Below, piece after piece: positions 35,105 to 44,183 of a DNA stretch of 64,000 nucleotides. Within the stretch, counting starts at the first letter, position 1. Each line of letters opens with the position of its first letter. The notes below the pieces were generated by a model that saw only the letters and a program-made list of their open reading frames with translations, did not search any database and was not told where the DNA came from. Both the position numbers and the translations under genes were made by a program. The stretch lies in assembly GCF_014284275.1 (NCBI RefSeq), contig NZ_JACOFU010000001.1, positions 124,001-188,000 on the forward strand. Direction: 5' to 3'. The stretch is from Affinundibacterium amnicola. Lineage in GTDB: Bacteria > Pseudomonadota > Gammaproteobacteria > Burkholderiales > Burkholderiaceae_D.

Positions 35105-36835
35105 ATGCAAAGAGAGAATGAAACTACGCTAGACATGGCCGCCAATCAAGTTGTCGTTCCAGTCGAGGTAAAGGACAGGATTGCGGTTCTGGACGTGATT
35201 CGGGGATTCGCCTTAATAGGTATTTTTTTGATGAACGTCGAATTTTTCAATCGTTCTGTCGGTGAGCTAGGCGAAGGTATGCCAGCTGGATTAAGTGGTG
35301 CGAATTGGCTAGCTTCCTATTTTGTTTCTTACTTTGTTGCCGGTAAGTTTTGGACCATTTTCTCGCTCTTGTTTGGGATGGGCTTTGCGCTGATGTTGAT
35401 GCGCGCTGAAGAAAAAGGGCAAGACTTTTTTCAACCGTATTTTCGTCGTTTGCTGGCGTTAGGCGTTTTTGGCGTCTTACATTACATCTTGATTTGGCCT
35501 GGTGATATTTTATTTAGTTATGCGATGGGTGCATGTGGCTTGTTGATTGTCTTGTTCGGTAAGGCGCGTTGGATTGCCATCGCTGTGATTGTTTTGGGTT
35601 TAATTGCCGTGATACCTGCACTGAATAAAGTGGCAGCTTTGGCGACTGCGCTTGCCATGTTTGGTGCGATGGCATTCCTCATGCGCAATGAAAAAACGCT
35701 GCGCATTTTTGCGAAGCCTCGTCCTATTATTGCGGTGATTCTGTGTATGCTTGGTGCCGTGCTTTTCTTGCTTGGTGTTGCGAGCTTTTTGGTGCCAGCA
35801 ATGGCATCAATGCATCCAACATTGTTCTTTGGTCTATTTGCTTTCTTGTTTGCTTTTCTGCTGGATCGTGCGCATCAACCAAAAGAGGCGCGTAGTTGGA
35901 AGATTGGTAGTTTGTTGTACACCGCATTGTTTCTATCGATGACCTTAGGTGGTGCTGCGCAGTATTTGGGATCTGAGCAGGCTTCGAAGCAGAACGCTAA
36001 TGAAACTCAACAACTGAATAAATCCGCCGCCAGTGTGACATCGGAGGCGTCATCTGTCGCCGAGAATTCTTCTGAAGCTACTTCGAAATCTACGGCGAGT
36101 GTGCCTGAGAAAACAAAGGCTGATCAGCGTGCTGAAGACAAAAAGAAAGAAGCCGAGCGTATTCAGAAACAGCAAGAAGACAATCGCCGGGAAGTCGTCA
36201 TTTTATCAAAGGGCACTTACGCTGAAGCTTTAGAATTTCGTGCCAAAGAGTTCTCGGAGAATTGGACGAATGTCGCCATTTTTAGTGTTTTGATTTGCTG
36301 TATGTTTTTAATCGGATATTGGTTTGTCCAATCTGGAATGATGCAAAATACGCAGGCGCATTTGTCTAAATTTAAGATGATGGCATTGATAGGATTGCCT
36401 TTCGGCATAGGTATCGGCATTGCCGGGAGCTTTGTCTCGACTGCGTCAGTGGCTGGTTTAGAAAATGATCCTTATATGTTTGCGATGGGTTTGCTGTATC
36501 TGGGGAATTTGCCTGCATGTTTGGGGTACGTCGGTTTAATCGTCATTCTATTTCATAGCAAGGGCGTGTTTGCAAAGGTCAAATTGTTGGCGCCATATGG
36601 TCGTATGGCTTTGACGAATTATTTGTCACAATCCGTCATTTGCTCCGCTATTTTTTACAGCTATGGTTTAGGCTACTACGGCATGGAACGTGCTCACCAA
36701 GTTGTGGTGGTACTCCTCGTGGTAGTGGTGCAAATTTTGTTTAGCCATTGGTGGTTGAGCAAATTCCGTTATGGTCCGATGGAGTGGTTGTGGCGTGCAA
36801 TTACTTACTGGAAGTTACCTGCGTTTAAAAATTGA
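35105..36835 (+). CDS. DUF418 multi-pass membrane protein, copy 2
   Basis: A 576-residue paralogue of the previous gene, sharing RIAVLDVIRGFALIGIF near residue 25, FWTIFSLLFGMGFA near 85 and a C-terminal LSHWWL-like block. Its interhelical insertion (about 290-375) is also Ser/Ala/Lys/Glu rich but differs in sequence (SVTSEASSVAENSSEATSK). The two genes are likely an old tandem duplication. TTGAGGATG precedes the start. Function unknown. Confidence 0.88.
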   Translation: MQRENETTLDMAANQVVVPVEVKDRIAVLDVIRGFALIGIFLMNVEFFNRSVGELGEGMPAGLSGANWLASYFVSYFVAGKFWTIFSLLFGMGFALMLMRAEEKGQDFFQPYFRRLLALGVFGVLHYILIWPGDILFSYAMGACGLLIVLFGKARWIAIAVIVLGLIAVIPALNKVAALATALAMFGAMAFLMRNEKTLRIFAKPRPIIAVILCMLGAVLFLLGVASFLVPAMASMHPTLFFGLFAFLFAFLLDRAHQPKEARSWKIGSLLYTALFLSMTLGGAAQYLGSEQASKQNANETQQLNKSAASVTSEASSVAENSSEATSKSTASVPEKTKADQRAEDKKKEAERIQKQQEDNRREVVILSKGTYAEALEFRAKEFSENWTNVAIFSVLICCMFLIGYWFVQSGMMQNTQAHLSKFKMMALIGLPFGIGIGIAGSFVSTASVAGLENDPYMFAMGLLYLGNLPACLGYVGLIVILFHSKGVFAKVKLLAPYGRMALTNYLSQSVICSAIFYSYGLGYYGMERAHQVVVVLLVVVVQILFSHWWLSKFRYGPMEWLWRAITYWKLPAFKN

Positions 36836-36907
36836 ACCTAGGCGCTGGCGAGTATCTCAGATACAAAGTCGCGTCATAGTTTGTGCAAATGTCTTTATGG
36901 CTGAAAT

Positions 36908-36941
36908 AAAAAAATGGGCTACCTGCGGGTAGCCCATTTTT
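36908..36941. terminator. Bidirectional rho-independent terminator
   Basis: AAAAAATGGGCTACC ... GGTAGCCCATTTTT: strong stem with T runs on both strands, between the converging DUF418 copy 2 and carboxylesterase genes. Confidence 0.93.
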
Positions 36942-36959
36942 ATCGAACGGTTGGTTTTC

Positions 36960-37634
36960 TTATAAAACCTTACGCAACCAGTTGCCGATGTCGATAATTT
37001 CTTGTGGCGCTACTGAATGCTGCATCCAATAGTCATGCCATTCGACCGGATACCCCAAACTAATCAGCAGGTCGCGTGATTGTTGTGCGCGTTGAATTGG
37101 AATGACAGGATCAACCGTGCCGTGCACCAAGAAGATCGATGTATTTTGATTTGCTGCATGACGTTCTTCTCCGATTTTATCTGCAAGTGGTACGTAACCA
37201 GATAAACCCATGATGCCGGCTAATTTTTGTGGATGACGCAAACCAGTTTGCAAGCTCATTGCGCAACCTTGCGAAAAGCCAGCTAGGATGATTTTGTCTG
37301 TAGCAATGCCACGCGCATTTTCACGTGCAATCAAGGCTTCGATCTGCTGCTGAGATAGGCGCAAGCCAGCTTCATCTTCACGCTTATTGATGTCGGTGCC
37401 CGCAGCGGCAATGTCATACCACGCACGCATAATGTAGCCACCATTTAAGGTGACGGGAATTTGCGGCGCATTTGGAAAAACAAAACGAATCGCCGGGCAA
37501 TTGCGTAAATCGAGCTCTTTAACGATAGGCACAAAATCGTTGGCATCGGCACCTAAGCCATGCATCCAAATAATGGCGGCGCTAGGGTTGGCGCCGCTTT
37601 CGATTTCTACGGTTTCTAAGAGTTCAGTCGTCAT
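36960..37634 (-). CDS. Carboxylesterase/phospholipase family alpha/beta hydrolase
   Basis: A 224-residue esterase of the Abhydrolase_2 (EstB/YpfH) type. The motif IWMHGLGADANDFV (residues ~22-35) forms the oxyanion hole, GFSQGCAMS carries the nucleophilic serine, FLVHGTVDPVIP carries the aspartate, and WHDYWMQHSVAPQEI the histidine. Cytoplasmic; prefers short acyl esters in known members. Lies 17 bp downstream of mogA, so probably co-transcribed with darP-mogA. Confidence 0.92.
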   Translation of the reverse strand: MTTELLETVEIESGANPSAAIIWMHGLGADANDFVPIVKELDLRNCPAIRFVFPNAPQIPVTLNGGYIMRAWYDIAAAGTDINKREDEAGLRLSQQQIEALIARENARGIATDKIILAGFSQGCAMSLQTGLRHPQKLAGIMGLSGYVPLADKIGEERHAANQNTSIFLVHGTVDPVIPIQRAQQSRDLLISLGYPVEWHDYWMQHSVAPQEIIDIGNWLRKVL

Positions 37635-37651
37635 GATTTATTCAGGAAATT

Positions 37652-38275
37652 TTATACTTCAGAAATTTTTACGCGTAGCGCTGATTTTGGGCGGAATACT
37701 TTGCAGACCGCTTCATGTGTTTCCACATAGGGGCCACCAATCAAATCGATACAATAAGGCACAGCGGCAAAAATACCAGCGACCAGTTGCTTGCCATCGG
37801 CATCCTTCAAACCTTCTAAGGTTTCTTTAATCGACTTCGGTTGACCTGGCAAATTTAAAATTAAGGCCGCGTGATCAGCGGTTTCTCGGATCACGGCAAC
37901 TTGGCGCGACAAGATAGCAGTCGGCACAAATTGCAAACTGATTTGGCGCATTTGCTCACCAAAACCTGGCATTTCTTTGGTCGCAACGGCGAGCGTCGCT
38001 TCTGGCGTGACATCGCGTCGTGCTGGACCTGTACCGCCTGTGGTGATCACCAAATCGCAGCGAGCTTGATCAACTAGATCAATTAAAGCTTGTTCGATCG
38101 CTGGACGTTCATCGGGAATTAAACGCGTTTCCATTATCCACGGCGTGCTCAGTGCAGAACCAAACCAAGTTTGCAAAGCCGGAAGACCTTGATCTTGATA
38201 TACACCAGCGGAAGCACGATCAGAGATCGACACTAAGCCGATCCGCAAAGCACGATCTAAATCAATTGTCGTCAT
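37652..38275 (-). CDS. mogA: Molybdopterin adenylyltransferase
   Basis: A 207-residue protein from the ATG at 38275 (alternatives 38284, 38305). It adenylates molybdopterin before molybdenum insertion. Motifs are LVSISDRASAGVY near the N-terminus, TTGGTGPARRDVTPEA (residues ~75-90) that binds the pterin, and LNLPGQPKSI near the end. It overlaps the 3' end of darP by 14 bases, indicating coupled translation. Confidence 0.92.
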   Translation of the reverse strand: MTTIDLDRALRIGLVSISDRASAGVYQDQGLPALQTWFGSALSTPWIMETRLIPDERPAIEQALIDLVDQARCDLVITTGGTGPARRDVTPEATLAVATKEMPGFGEQMRQISLQFVPTAILSRQVAVIRETADHAALILNLPGQPKSIKETLEGLKDADGKQLVAGIFAAVPYCIDLIGGPYVETHEAVCKVFRPKSALRVKISEV

Positions 38276-38870
38276 CTTCTGCATCGTAGTCGTTTTCTGC
38301 GTCATCGTCGGATGCAGTAGCGGCTTTATTTTTCGCTTGAATTTCTTTCAGAATCTGGAAGATTTCACGATAGGCTTTTGGCGGTTTGTTTTCTGCTTGT
38401 TCTTTGCGCGCATTGCGAATTAAGGTGCGCAAATGTTGTACATCGAGTTCAGGATTTTCTGCCATCAATTCGGTCAGCGCTTCATCTTTCGCCAGCAATT
38501 TTTCGCGTTTGCGTTCTAGCGAATGCATGGCGGCTGTCTCGGATTTGGAAGCACCTTTCCAGCTATCGATGGTTTTTTGAATCAGCGCAACTTCGGCTTC
38601 ATCTAAGGTACGCATCTTTTTGCCAACAAATTGCATTTGGCGACGACGGCCTTCGTGGTTGGTGATGTTCTGGCATTCCAGAATGGCGTCGCGCACATCT
38701 TCTGGCATAGGAACGCGTTTAACGCGATCACGTGCAGAATCCACTAACTCTTGTCCCATTTTTTGCAGGGCGGTCATTTGACGCTTGAGTTCGGATTTAG
38801 ATGGACGGTCGTATTCTGGTTCAAACTCGTTGGACTGGTAGCCGCAAGAGCCTCGATTCGGATTTGGCAT
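38262..38870 (-). CDS. darP: Ribosome biogenesis factor DarP (YjgA)
   Basis: A 202-residue helical protein of the DUF615 family; SKSELKRQMTALQKMG near residue 23 and MQFVGKKMRTLDE are conserved. DarP binds late 50S assembly intermediates and helps maturation of the peptidyl-transferase centre. The C-terminal ~20 residues are strongly acidic (DDDAENDYDAEDDD). Divergent from pmbA, a common order in Burkholderiales; leads the darP-mogA-esterase operon. Confidence 0.93.
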   Translation of the reverse strand: MPNPNRGSCGYQSNEFEPEYDRPSKSELKRQMTALQKMGQELVDSARDRVKRVPMPEDVRDAILECQNITNHEGRRRQMQFVGKKMRTLDEAEVALIQKTIDSWKGASKSETAAMHSLERKREKLLAKDEALTELMAENPELDVQHLRTLIRNARKEQAENKPPKAYREIFQILKEIQAKNKAATASDDDAENDYDAEDDDN

Positions 38871-38947
38871 TGGTAAATCTTCTATAAACTTATTGAAACG
38901 ACTGCTATGATACTCTCTTTATCCTTTCAGCTAAAGAAACAGAAGCT

Positions 38948-40300
38948 ATGTCTAAACCAGTTTTTACCCATACTCAGGATCAATTTAAACAAATTACCCA
39001 GGATATGCTGCGCATTGCCCGTGACAAAGGTGCAACAGATGCGGCGGTAGAAGTCAGCGAAGGCGGTGGTTTGTCGATTAGTGTACGTAAAGGCAAGGTC
39101 GAAACCATAGAGCAAAATCGCGACAAAGGCATAGGAATCACGGTTTATGTCGGCAAGAAGCGCGGAAATGCCAGTACTTCTGATTTTTCTATGAAGTCTT
39201 TGGAAGATACTGTTGAGGCCGCTTACAACATCGCGCGTTTTACGGCCGAAGATGATTGCGCTGGTTTGCCGGATGTCGAGATGTTAGAAATGCATCCACA
39301 AGATTTAAAGTTATTTCACCCTTGGTTAGTCACTGCCGAAGAAGCGATCGATCTGGCATGCCGTACTGAAGCGGCGGCGTATGCAGTCGATAAACGCATT
39401 ACGAATTGTGAGGGCGCTAGTGTTCATGCACAGCAATCGCATTTTGTTGCGGCTAATTCACGTGGCTTTGTTGGTGGTTATCCATTCTCACGTCACACGA
39501 TTTCGGTAGCGCCGATCGCGGGCAAGGGCTCAAAAATGCAGCGCGATGATTGGTATAGTTCACATCGTAACCCTAAGAAAATTGCTTCACCTGAAGCGAT
39601 TGGTCGTTATGCGGCAGAACGTGCATTGGCACGTTTGAATGCCCGCACGATTGATACGCGTAAATGTCCCGTATTATTTGAAGCACCTTTAGCAGCTGGT
39701 CTATTGGGTGCTTTTGTGCAAGCCGTTTCCGGCGGCGCTTTGTACCGTAAATCCACATTCTTGCTCGATACTTTGGGTAAGCAAATTTTTCCGAATCACA
39801 TTCAAGTATTGGAAGATCCGCATGTCTTAGGTGCAGTGGGTTCTTCGCCATTCGATGACGAAGGTGTTAAGACTTTGAAGCGCGAAGTGGTGACGAATGG
39901 CGTATTGAATGGTTATTTCCTCTCGACCTATTCAGCGCGCAAATTAGGTATGCAAACGACCGGTAATGCTGGTGGTTCACATAATTTAAATTTGATTTCT
40001 AGCTTGACGAAGCGCGGTGATAATTTTGCGCATATGTTGAAGAAAATGGGTACCGGTTTATTGGTCACAGAATTGATGGGGCAGGGCGTGAATTATGTGA
40101 CGGGCGATTATTCCCGTGGTGCTTCTGGTTTCTGGGTAGAAAACGGTGTGATTCAATATCCGGTTGAAGAAATCACTATCGCTGGCAATATGCGTGAGAT
40201 GTTTGAAAATATTGTTGCGATTGGTAATGATACTTTGACTCGTGGCACCAAGACGACAGGTTCGATTTTAGTGGATGGAATGACGATCGCCGGAAGCTAA
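38948..40300 (+). CDS. pmbA: Metalloprotease-related protein PmbA (TldE)
   Basis: A 450-residue protein of the TldD/PmbA family, full length. PmbA is the non-catalytic partner of TldD in a complex that trims peptides such as the microcin B17 leader and CcdA. EVSEGGGLSISVRKG and MGTGLLVTELMGQGVNYVTGDYSRG (the latter at ~375-400) are signature blocks. It lacks the HExxxH zinc motif, as expected for PmbA rather than TldD. No tldD in this window. Confidence 0.94.
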   Translation: MSKPVFTHTQDQFKQITQDMLRIARDKGATDAAVEVSEGGGLSISVRKGKVETIEQNRDKGIGITVYVGKKRGNASTSDFSMKSLEDTVEAAYNIARFTAEDDCAGLPDVEMLEMHPQDLKLFHPWLVTAEEAIDLACRTEAAAYAVDKRITNCEGASVHAQQSHFVAANSRGFVGGYPFSRHTISVAPIAGKGSKMQRDDWYSSHRNPKKIASPEAIGRYAAERALARLNARTIDTRKCPVLFEAPLAAGLLGAFVQAVSGGALYRKSTFLLDTLGKQIFPNHIQVLEDPHVLGAVGSSPFDDEGVKTLKREVVTNGVLNGYFLSTYSARKLGMQTTGNAGGSHNLNLISSLTKRGDNFAHMLKKMGTGLLVTELMGQGVNYVTGDYSRGASGFWVENGVIQYPVEEITIAGNMREMFENIVAIGNDTLTRGTKTTGSILVDGMTIAGS

Positions 40301-40386
40301 GCCTCGAAGCTTAAGTCCGCACATCGCAATGCACAAGATAGAAGGATTGCTTGTGTAGTAAATTATTAATAGAATGCAATGGGAAT

Positions 40387-40427
40387 TTAAGTCTGGAGTG
40401 AAATGCCAACCGTATGGGCAGACTTAA
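40387..40427 (+). promoter_or_regulatory. Inverted repeat in the pmbA-dctP gap
   Basis: Perfect 9-bp arms TTAAGTCTG (40387-40395) and CAGACTTAA (40419-40427), loop of 23 bases, ending 38 bases before the dctP start. Could end the pmbA transcript, serve as operator or act as leader hairpin for the binding-protein gene. Confidence 0.5.
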
Positions 40428-40465
40428 TTTGATTAACTCTTTACATTAATAAAAATGGAGATCGC

Positions 40466-41554
40466 ATGGAACGTCGTTCGTTTTTGAAAAAAGCTGCTGT
40501 GGGTGCTACTGCCGCAAGTGTGGCCGCACCAAGTCTGGCTGCAGATGCATTGCCAACTTTAAACTGGCGCTTAGCATCAAGTTTTCCGAAAAATTTGGAT
40601 ACGATCTACGGTGCAGCGGAAACTTTTTGTAATCGAGTGAAAGAATTAACCGACGGTAAATTAAATATTCGTCCCTACGCTGCGCCAGAGCTGGTGCCGT
40701 TCAACGCGGTATTGGATGCGGTAAAAGATGGCACGGTGGAGATGGGACATACCGCTTCATATTATTACTACGGTAAAGATGCCACTTTTGCTTTTGATTG
40801 TGCGGTGCCATTTGGATTAAATTCTCGTCAGCAAACAGCTTGGATGATCCATGGCAACGGCATGAAACTGATGCGTGAATTTTTTGCTGAACACAATGTC
40901 GTCAATTTTTTAGGTGGAAATACAGGTACCCAAATGGGTGGTTGGTTTCGAAAAGAAGTAAAGAGTGTCGAAGACTTAAAAGGTTTGAAGTTTCGCGTCG
41001 GTGGCTTTGCTGGAAAAGTTTTAGCGAAACTGGGTGTGGTTCCGGTGCAGGTTGCTGGTGGTGAAATTTATACGTCCTTGGAAAAAGGCACAATCGATGC
41101 GGCTGAATGGGTAGGCCCTTATGACGATGAAAAACTCGGGTTCAATAAGGTAGCTAAGGTTTATCACTATCCAGGTTGGTGGGAAGGTGGTGCGCAGTTG
41201 TCTTTCTACGTCGGTAAAAAAGAGTGGGATAAATTGCCAAAGCTTTACCAAGCAGCGATTGAAGCAGCGAGCTTAGAAGCGCATGTCAATATGCAGGCCA
41301 AATATGATGCGCGCAATCCTTCAGCATTGGCGCGTTTGAGCAATGCCAAAGTGGTCTTGAAGCCATTTCCACAAACCGTGATGGAAGCGTGTTTTAATGC
41401 AGCGCAAGAAGTCTTTACAGAAGAAGCTGCAACAAATCCGAAATTCAAGAAAATCTATACTGATTGGCTGGCGTTCAGACAGAACCAAACGACATGGTTC
41501 CGTTTTGCTGAAGACACTTTTTCACGTTTCAATAGCACGCATAAATTGAAGTAA
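40466..41554 (+). CDS. TRAP transporter substrate-binding protein (TakP/lactate type)
   Basis: A 362-residue periplasmic binding protein. The N-terminus MERRSFLKKAAVG followed by a hydrophobic stretch and ASLAA resembles a Tat-type leader, as for several TRAP proteins. GGEIYTSLEKGTIDAAEWVG and DDEKLGF with YHYPGWWEGG are hallmarks of the TakP/FcbT1 group that binds 2-oxo acids, lactate or aromatic acids, sometimes with a metal ion. A precise ligand is not given by sequence. Converges on the permease genes, with a terminator between. Confidence 0.9.
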   Translation: MERRSFLKKAAVGATAASVAAPSLAADALPTLNWRLASSFPKNLDTIYGAAETFCNRVKELTDGKLNIRPYAAPELVPFNAVLDAVKDGTVEMGHTASYYYYGKDATFAFDCAVPFGLNSRQQTAWMIHGNGMKLMREFFAEHNVVNFLGGNTGTQMGGWFRKEVKSVEDLKGLKFRVGGFAGKVLAKLGVVPVQVAGGEIYTSLEKGTIDAAEWVGPYDDEKLGFNKVAKVYHYPGWWEGGAQLSFYVGKKEWDKLPKLYQAAIEAASLEAHVNMQAKYDARNPSALARLSNAKVVLKPFPQTVMEACFNAAQEVFTEEAATNPKFKKIYTDWLAFRQNQTTWFRFAEDTFSRFNSTHKLK

Positions 41555-41594
41555 ATTTCAGCTTTTACTAGGTCTACACGCCCTAATATAAAAC

Positions 41595-41640
41595 AAAAGC
41601 GCAATCGCGATAATGACTTAATGGCGATTGCGCTTTTTTT
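41595..41640. terminator. Bidirectional terminator between dctP and dctM
   Basis: Perfect arms AAAAGCGCAATCGC (41595-41608) and GCGATTGCGCTTTT (41624-41637) with T runs on both sides. It serves the converging binding-protein and permease genes. Confidence 0.92.
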
Positions 41641-41685
41641 ATGTAGCATCTAAATCTTGATTCGTTAGTTCAGACGGATAGGGAT

Positions 41686-43347
41686 TTACAGTGAATGCGC
41701 AGGAGAGGCTTGCGTTTCACTTTGCTCCTCAGGCATGGGGTCCGTCGATGGGTCTAGCGTTAATGGCTCATCATCAGGCAGATTCAGATTTAATTGAATC
41801 TCTTCTTTCTTTATTTCCTGACTATCGACTGATACCAAATTGGGGAAGGCAATAATCAAACCTACCATGATGACTTGGGCGATCACGAAGGGTATTGCTC
41901 CCCAATAAATATCGCTGGTCTTCACGATTTTTGGTGCAACTGATCGTAAGTAAAATAAGGCGAATCCAAACGGTGGATGCATAAAGGATGTTTGCATATT
42001 CACGCCTAATAAGACGCCAAACCAAATCAAATTAATGCCCAATTTTTCTGCAACGGGTGCGACTAAAGGAACCAAAATAAACGCGAGTTCAAAGAAGTCC
42101 AGAAAGAAGGCGAGTACGAAAAATAGAATGTTCACCACGATCAAGAAACCAATTTGACCGCCTGGTAAACCTGTCAATAAATGTTCTACCCAGATATCAC
42201 CATTGATGCCACGGAACACGAGCGCGAACACCGTTGAACCGATCAAGATAAACATTACAAAGCTAGACAAGCGTGAAGTCGAATCAAGTGCTTGCTTAGT
42301 CAGTTTCCAATTTAATCGTCCATTCATCAGCGCTAAGATGATTGCACCAAGTGCACCCATGCCACCACCTTCTGTGGGCGTTGCAATGCCAAGGAAAATC
42401 GTCCCCAACACCAAAAATATCAAAGCCAGTGGCGGAATCAGAACAAAAGTAACTTGTTCTGCCATCCGCGATAGCAGACCTATCTTGAATTTCCGGTTGA
42501 TTAATGCCAGGCAAAAAGCAATCCCAATCCCCACGCTGCCAGAATAGATTCCTAAGGCATCTTTCGCGATTTCTGGATGCAGATTTCTGTAATAGTGGGC
42601 AAAGGCAAAGGCAGCGAGGCTGCTGATTGCCAATAAAATCAATAAAGACGGTACACCGCTATCGCCATTGGCTTGACGTAAATTTCGCGCTTCTGCTGGT
42701 AAGGCTGGAACCCACTTAGGACGGAACAGCGAAAGCATTAAGATATAGCCGGCATACATCATTGTGAGCAACAATCCTGGTAGGAAAGCTGCTTGATACA
42801 TATCGCCGACGGAACGGCCTAATTGATCCGCCATGACAATCAATACCAAGGAAGGCGGAATAATTTGTGCCAAAGTGCCTGACGCTGCAATGACGCCAGA
42901 TGCGACCTTGGGATCGTATCCATACTTCAGCATGATTGGTAATGAAATCAATCCCATTGAAATAACGGACGCTGCTACCACACCAGTTGTTGCTGCAAGT
43001 AGGGCACCAACAAAAATCACAGCGTAAGCAACACCACCCCGCAGTGGGCCAAATAATTGTCCTATGGTGTCGAGTAAGTCTTCTGCCATGCCTGATCGCT
43101 CGAGGATCAGTCCCATGAAAGTAAAAAACGGGATTGCCAGCAAGGTGTCATTCGACATAATGCCGTAAATACGATTCGGTAGAGCTTGTAAGAGTTCTGG
43201 TTTGAGTAAACCAAGTTCTATGCCCACCAAACCAAAAAACAAGCCGTTAGCAGCTAAAGCAAAGGCAACGGGGAAACCAGACAATAAAAAAATGACGAGC
43301 GCCGCAAACATAATTGGCGCCAGATTTGCGATCAAAAATGCTTCCAT
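41686..43347 (-). CDS. TRAP transporter large permease (DctM type)
   Basis: A 553-residue membrane protein with about 12 helices, longer than the usual ~430 residues. LAATTGVVAASVISMGLISLP (residues ~116-136) and GTLAQIIPPSLVLIVMADQ are DctM-family blocks; the extra length is a central insertion near 215-290 and a cytoplasmic C-terminal tail rich in Asp/Glu/Pro. This size matches the FcbT3-like subfamily, in agreement with a TakP-like partner. Its ATG overlaps the dctQ stop by one base, so the two are coupled. Confidence 0.92.
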   Translation of the reverse strand: MEAFLIANLAPIMFAALVIFLLSGFPVAFALAANGLFFGLVGIELGLLKPELLQALPNRIYGIMSNDTLLAIPFFTFMGLILERSGMAEDLLDTIGQLFGPLRGGVAYAVIFVGALLAATTGVVAASVISMGLISLPIMLKYGYDPKVASGVIAASGTLAQIIPPSLVLIVMADQLGRSVGDMYQAAFLPGLLLTMMYAGYILMLSLFRPKWVPALPAEARNLRQANGDSGVPSLLILLAISSLAAFAFAHYYRNLHPEIAKDALGIYSGSVGIGIAFCLALINRKFKIGLLSRMAEQVTFVLIPPLALIFLVLGTIFLGIATPTEGGGMGALGAIILALMNGRLNWKLTKQALDSTSRLSSFVMFILIGSTVFALVFRGINGDIWVEHLLTGLPGGQIGFLIVVNILFFVLAFFLDFFELAFILVPLVAPVAEKLGINLIWFGVLLGVNMQTSFMHPPFGFALFYLRSVAPKIVKTSDIYWGAIPFVIAQVIMVGLIIAFPNLVSVDSQEIKKEEIQLNLNLPDDEPLTLDPSTDPMPEEQSETQASPAHSL

Positions 43348-43961
43348 TATGCTTGTTCTCCGCTTGAGTGGTTCGGGAGTTTGTCACGATTGGCCAGTTT
43401 GATGGCATCGATTTCTTCTTGTGGTGTTTTGCTCTGTTTATCAAATGCGCTTGCATCGACCAAACCACGCAAGTAGCCAACTCGCTTGATGATTTCGGAG
43501 ATACCTTGTAGAACCAAAAGAGCAAATCCTAGTGGGATCAACATTTTTGCCGGCCACTCAATTAAGCCGCCAGCATTGCTCGACATCTCTTGGCGGGTGA
43601 ATGCATTGATCGCGTAGGGAGTGCCTAAATAAAGAATTAGGCCAGCCATCGGCATCAAGAAAAATAGGAATCCGAACAGATCAAGCCAGACCTGAGTGCG
43701 TTTAGAAAATTTTCCAGCGATAACATCAATACGCACATGCTCGTTGCGGCGTAAGGTATAGGGAGCAGCAAGCAGAAATACCGCAGAATAGAGATACCAT
43801 TGGATTTCCATCCACCCATTTGAGCTGTGATTGACACTGTAACGGACGAGAGCATTCCCTGCGCATATCAGTACGGCAGCTAGTAGTGCCCAGCTAAGTA
43901 CACTGCCGATTTTGTCGTTTGCGCTATCGATTTTTCGCGATAGCGTAAGCAGAAATTGCAT
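43347..43961 (-). CDS. TRAP transporter small permease (DctQ type)
   Basis: A 204-residue protein with four membrane helices and a C-terminal cytoplasmic tail. SSNGWMEIQWYLYSAVFLLAAPYTLRRNEHVRIDVI (residues ~53-88) contains the conserved E-W and RxxxHVR elements of DctQ. AGGAG precedes the ATG. First gene of the dctQ-dctM unit; the binding protein is on the other strand. Confidence 0.93.
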   Translation of the reverse strand: MQFLLTLSRKIDSANDKIGSVLSWALLAAVLICAGNALVRYSVNHSSNGWMEIQWYLYSAVFLLAAPYTLRRNEHVRIDVIAGKFSKRTQVWLDLFGFLFFLMPMAGLILYLGTPYAINAFTRQEMSSNAGGLIEWPAKMLIPLGFALLVLQGISEIIKRVGYLRGLVDASAFDKQSKTPQEEIDAIKLANRDKLPNHSSGEQA

Positions 43962-44024
43962 GATTGGTCTCCTCGTTTTTGACTTATTCTGATGAATTCA
44001 GATTTTATATTTTTGTACAACGTT

Positions 44025-44078
44025 AAAACGTCATCAGATCTCGCTGCAATTATTGCAATCAAGACGTGATGACGTTTT
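44025..44078 (-). terminator. Perfect 12-bp inverted repeat between argH and dctQ, likely argH terminator
   Basis: Arms AAAACGTCATCA (44025-44036) and TGATGACGTTTT (44067-44078). The loop has an inner GCAATTATTGC dyad. On the minus strand it ends in TTTT, so it may end argH transcription; the dctQ promoter must follow it. Confidence 0.6.
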
Positions 44079-44183
44079 ATTATTTAAGCAATTACTTGCT
44101 ATGATAATGGATTAAGCTGGCGACTTGTAGCGCAATCGAACGAGTCAAGACGAAAAACAGACAGCCAGTCTTGTTTATTGCGC

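Noticed and set aside
38948-40300. Active zinc protease TldD
   Set aside because: No HExxxH-like zinc site is seen; length and signature fit PmbA.
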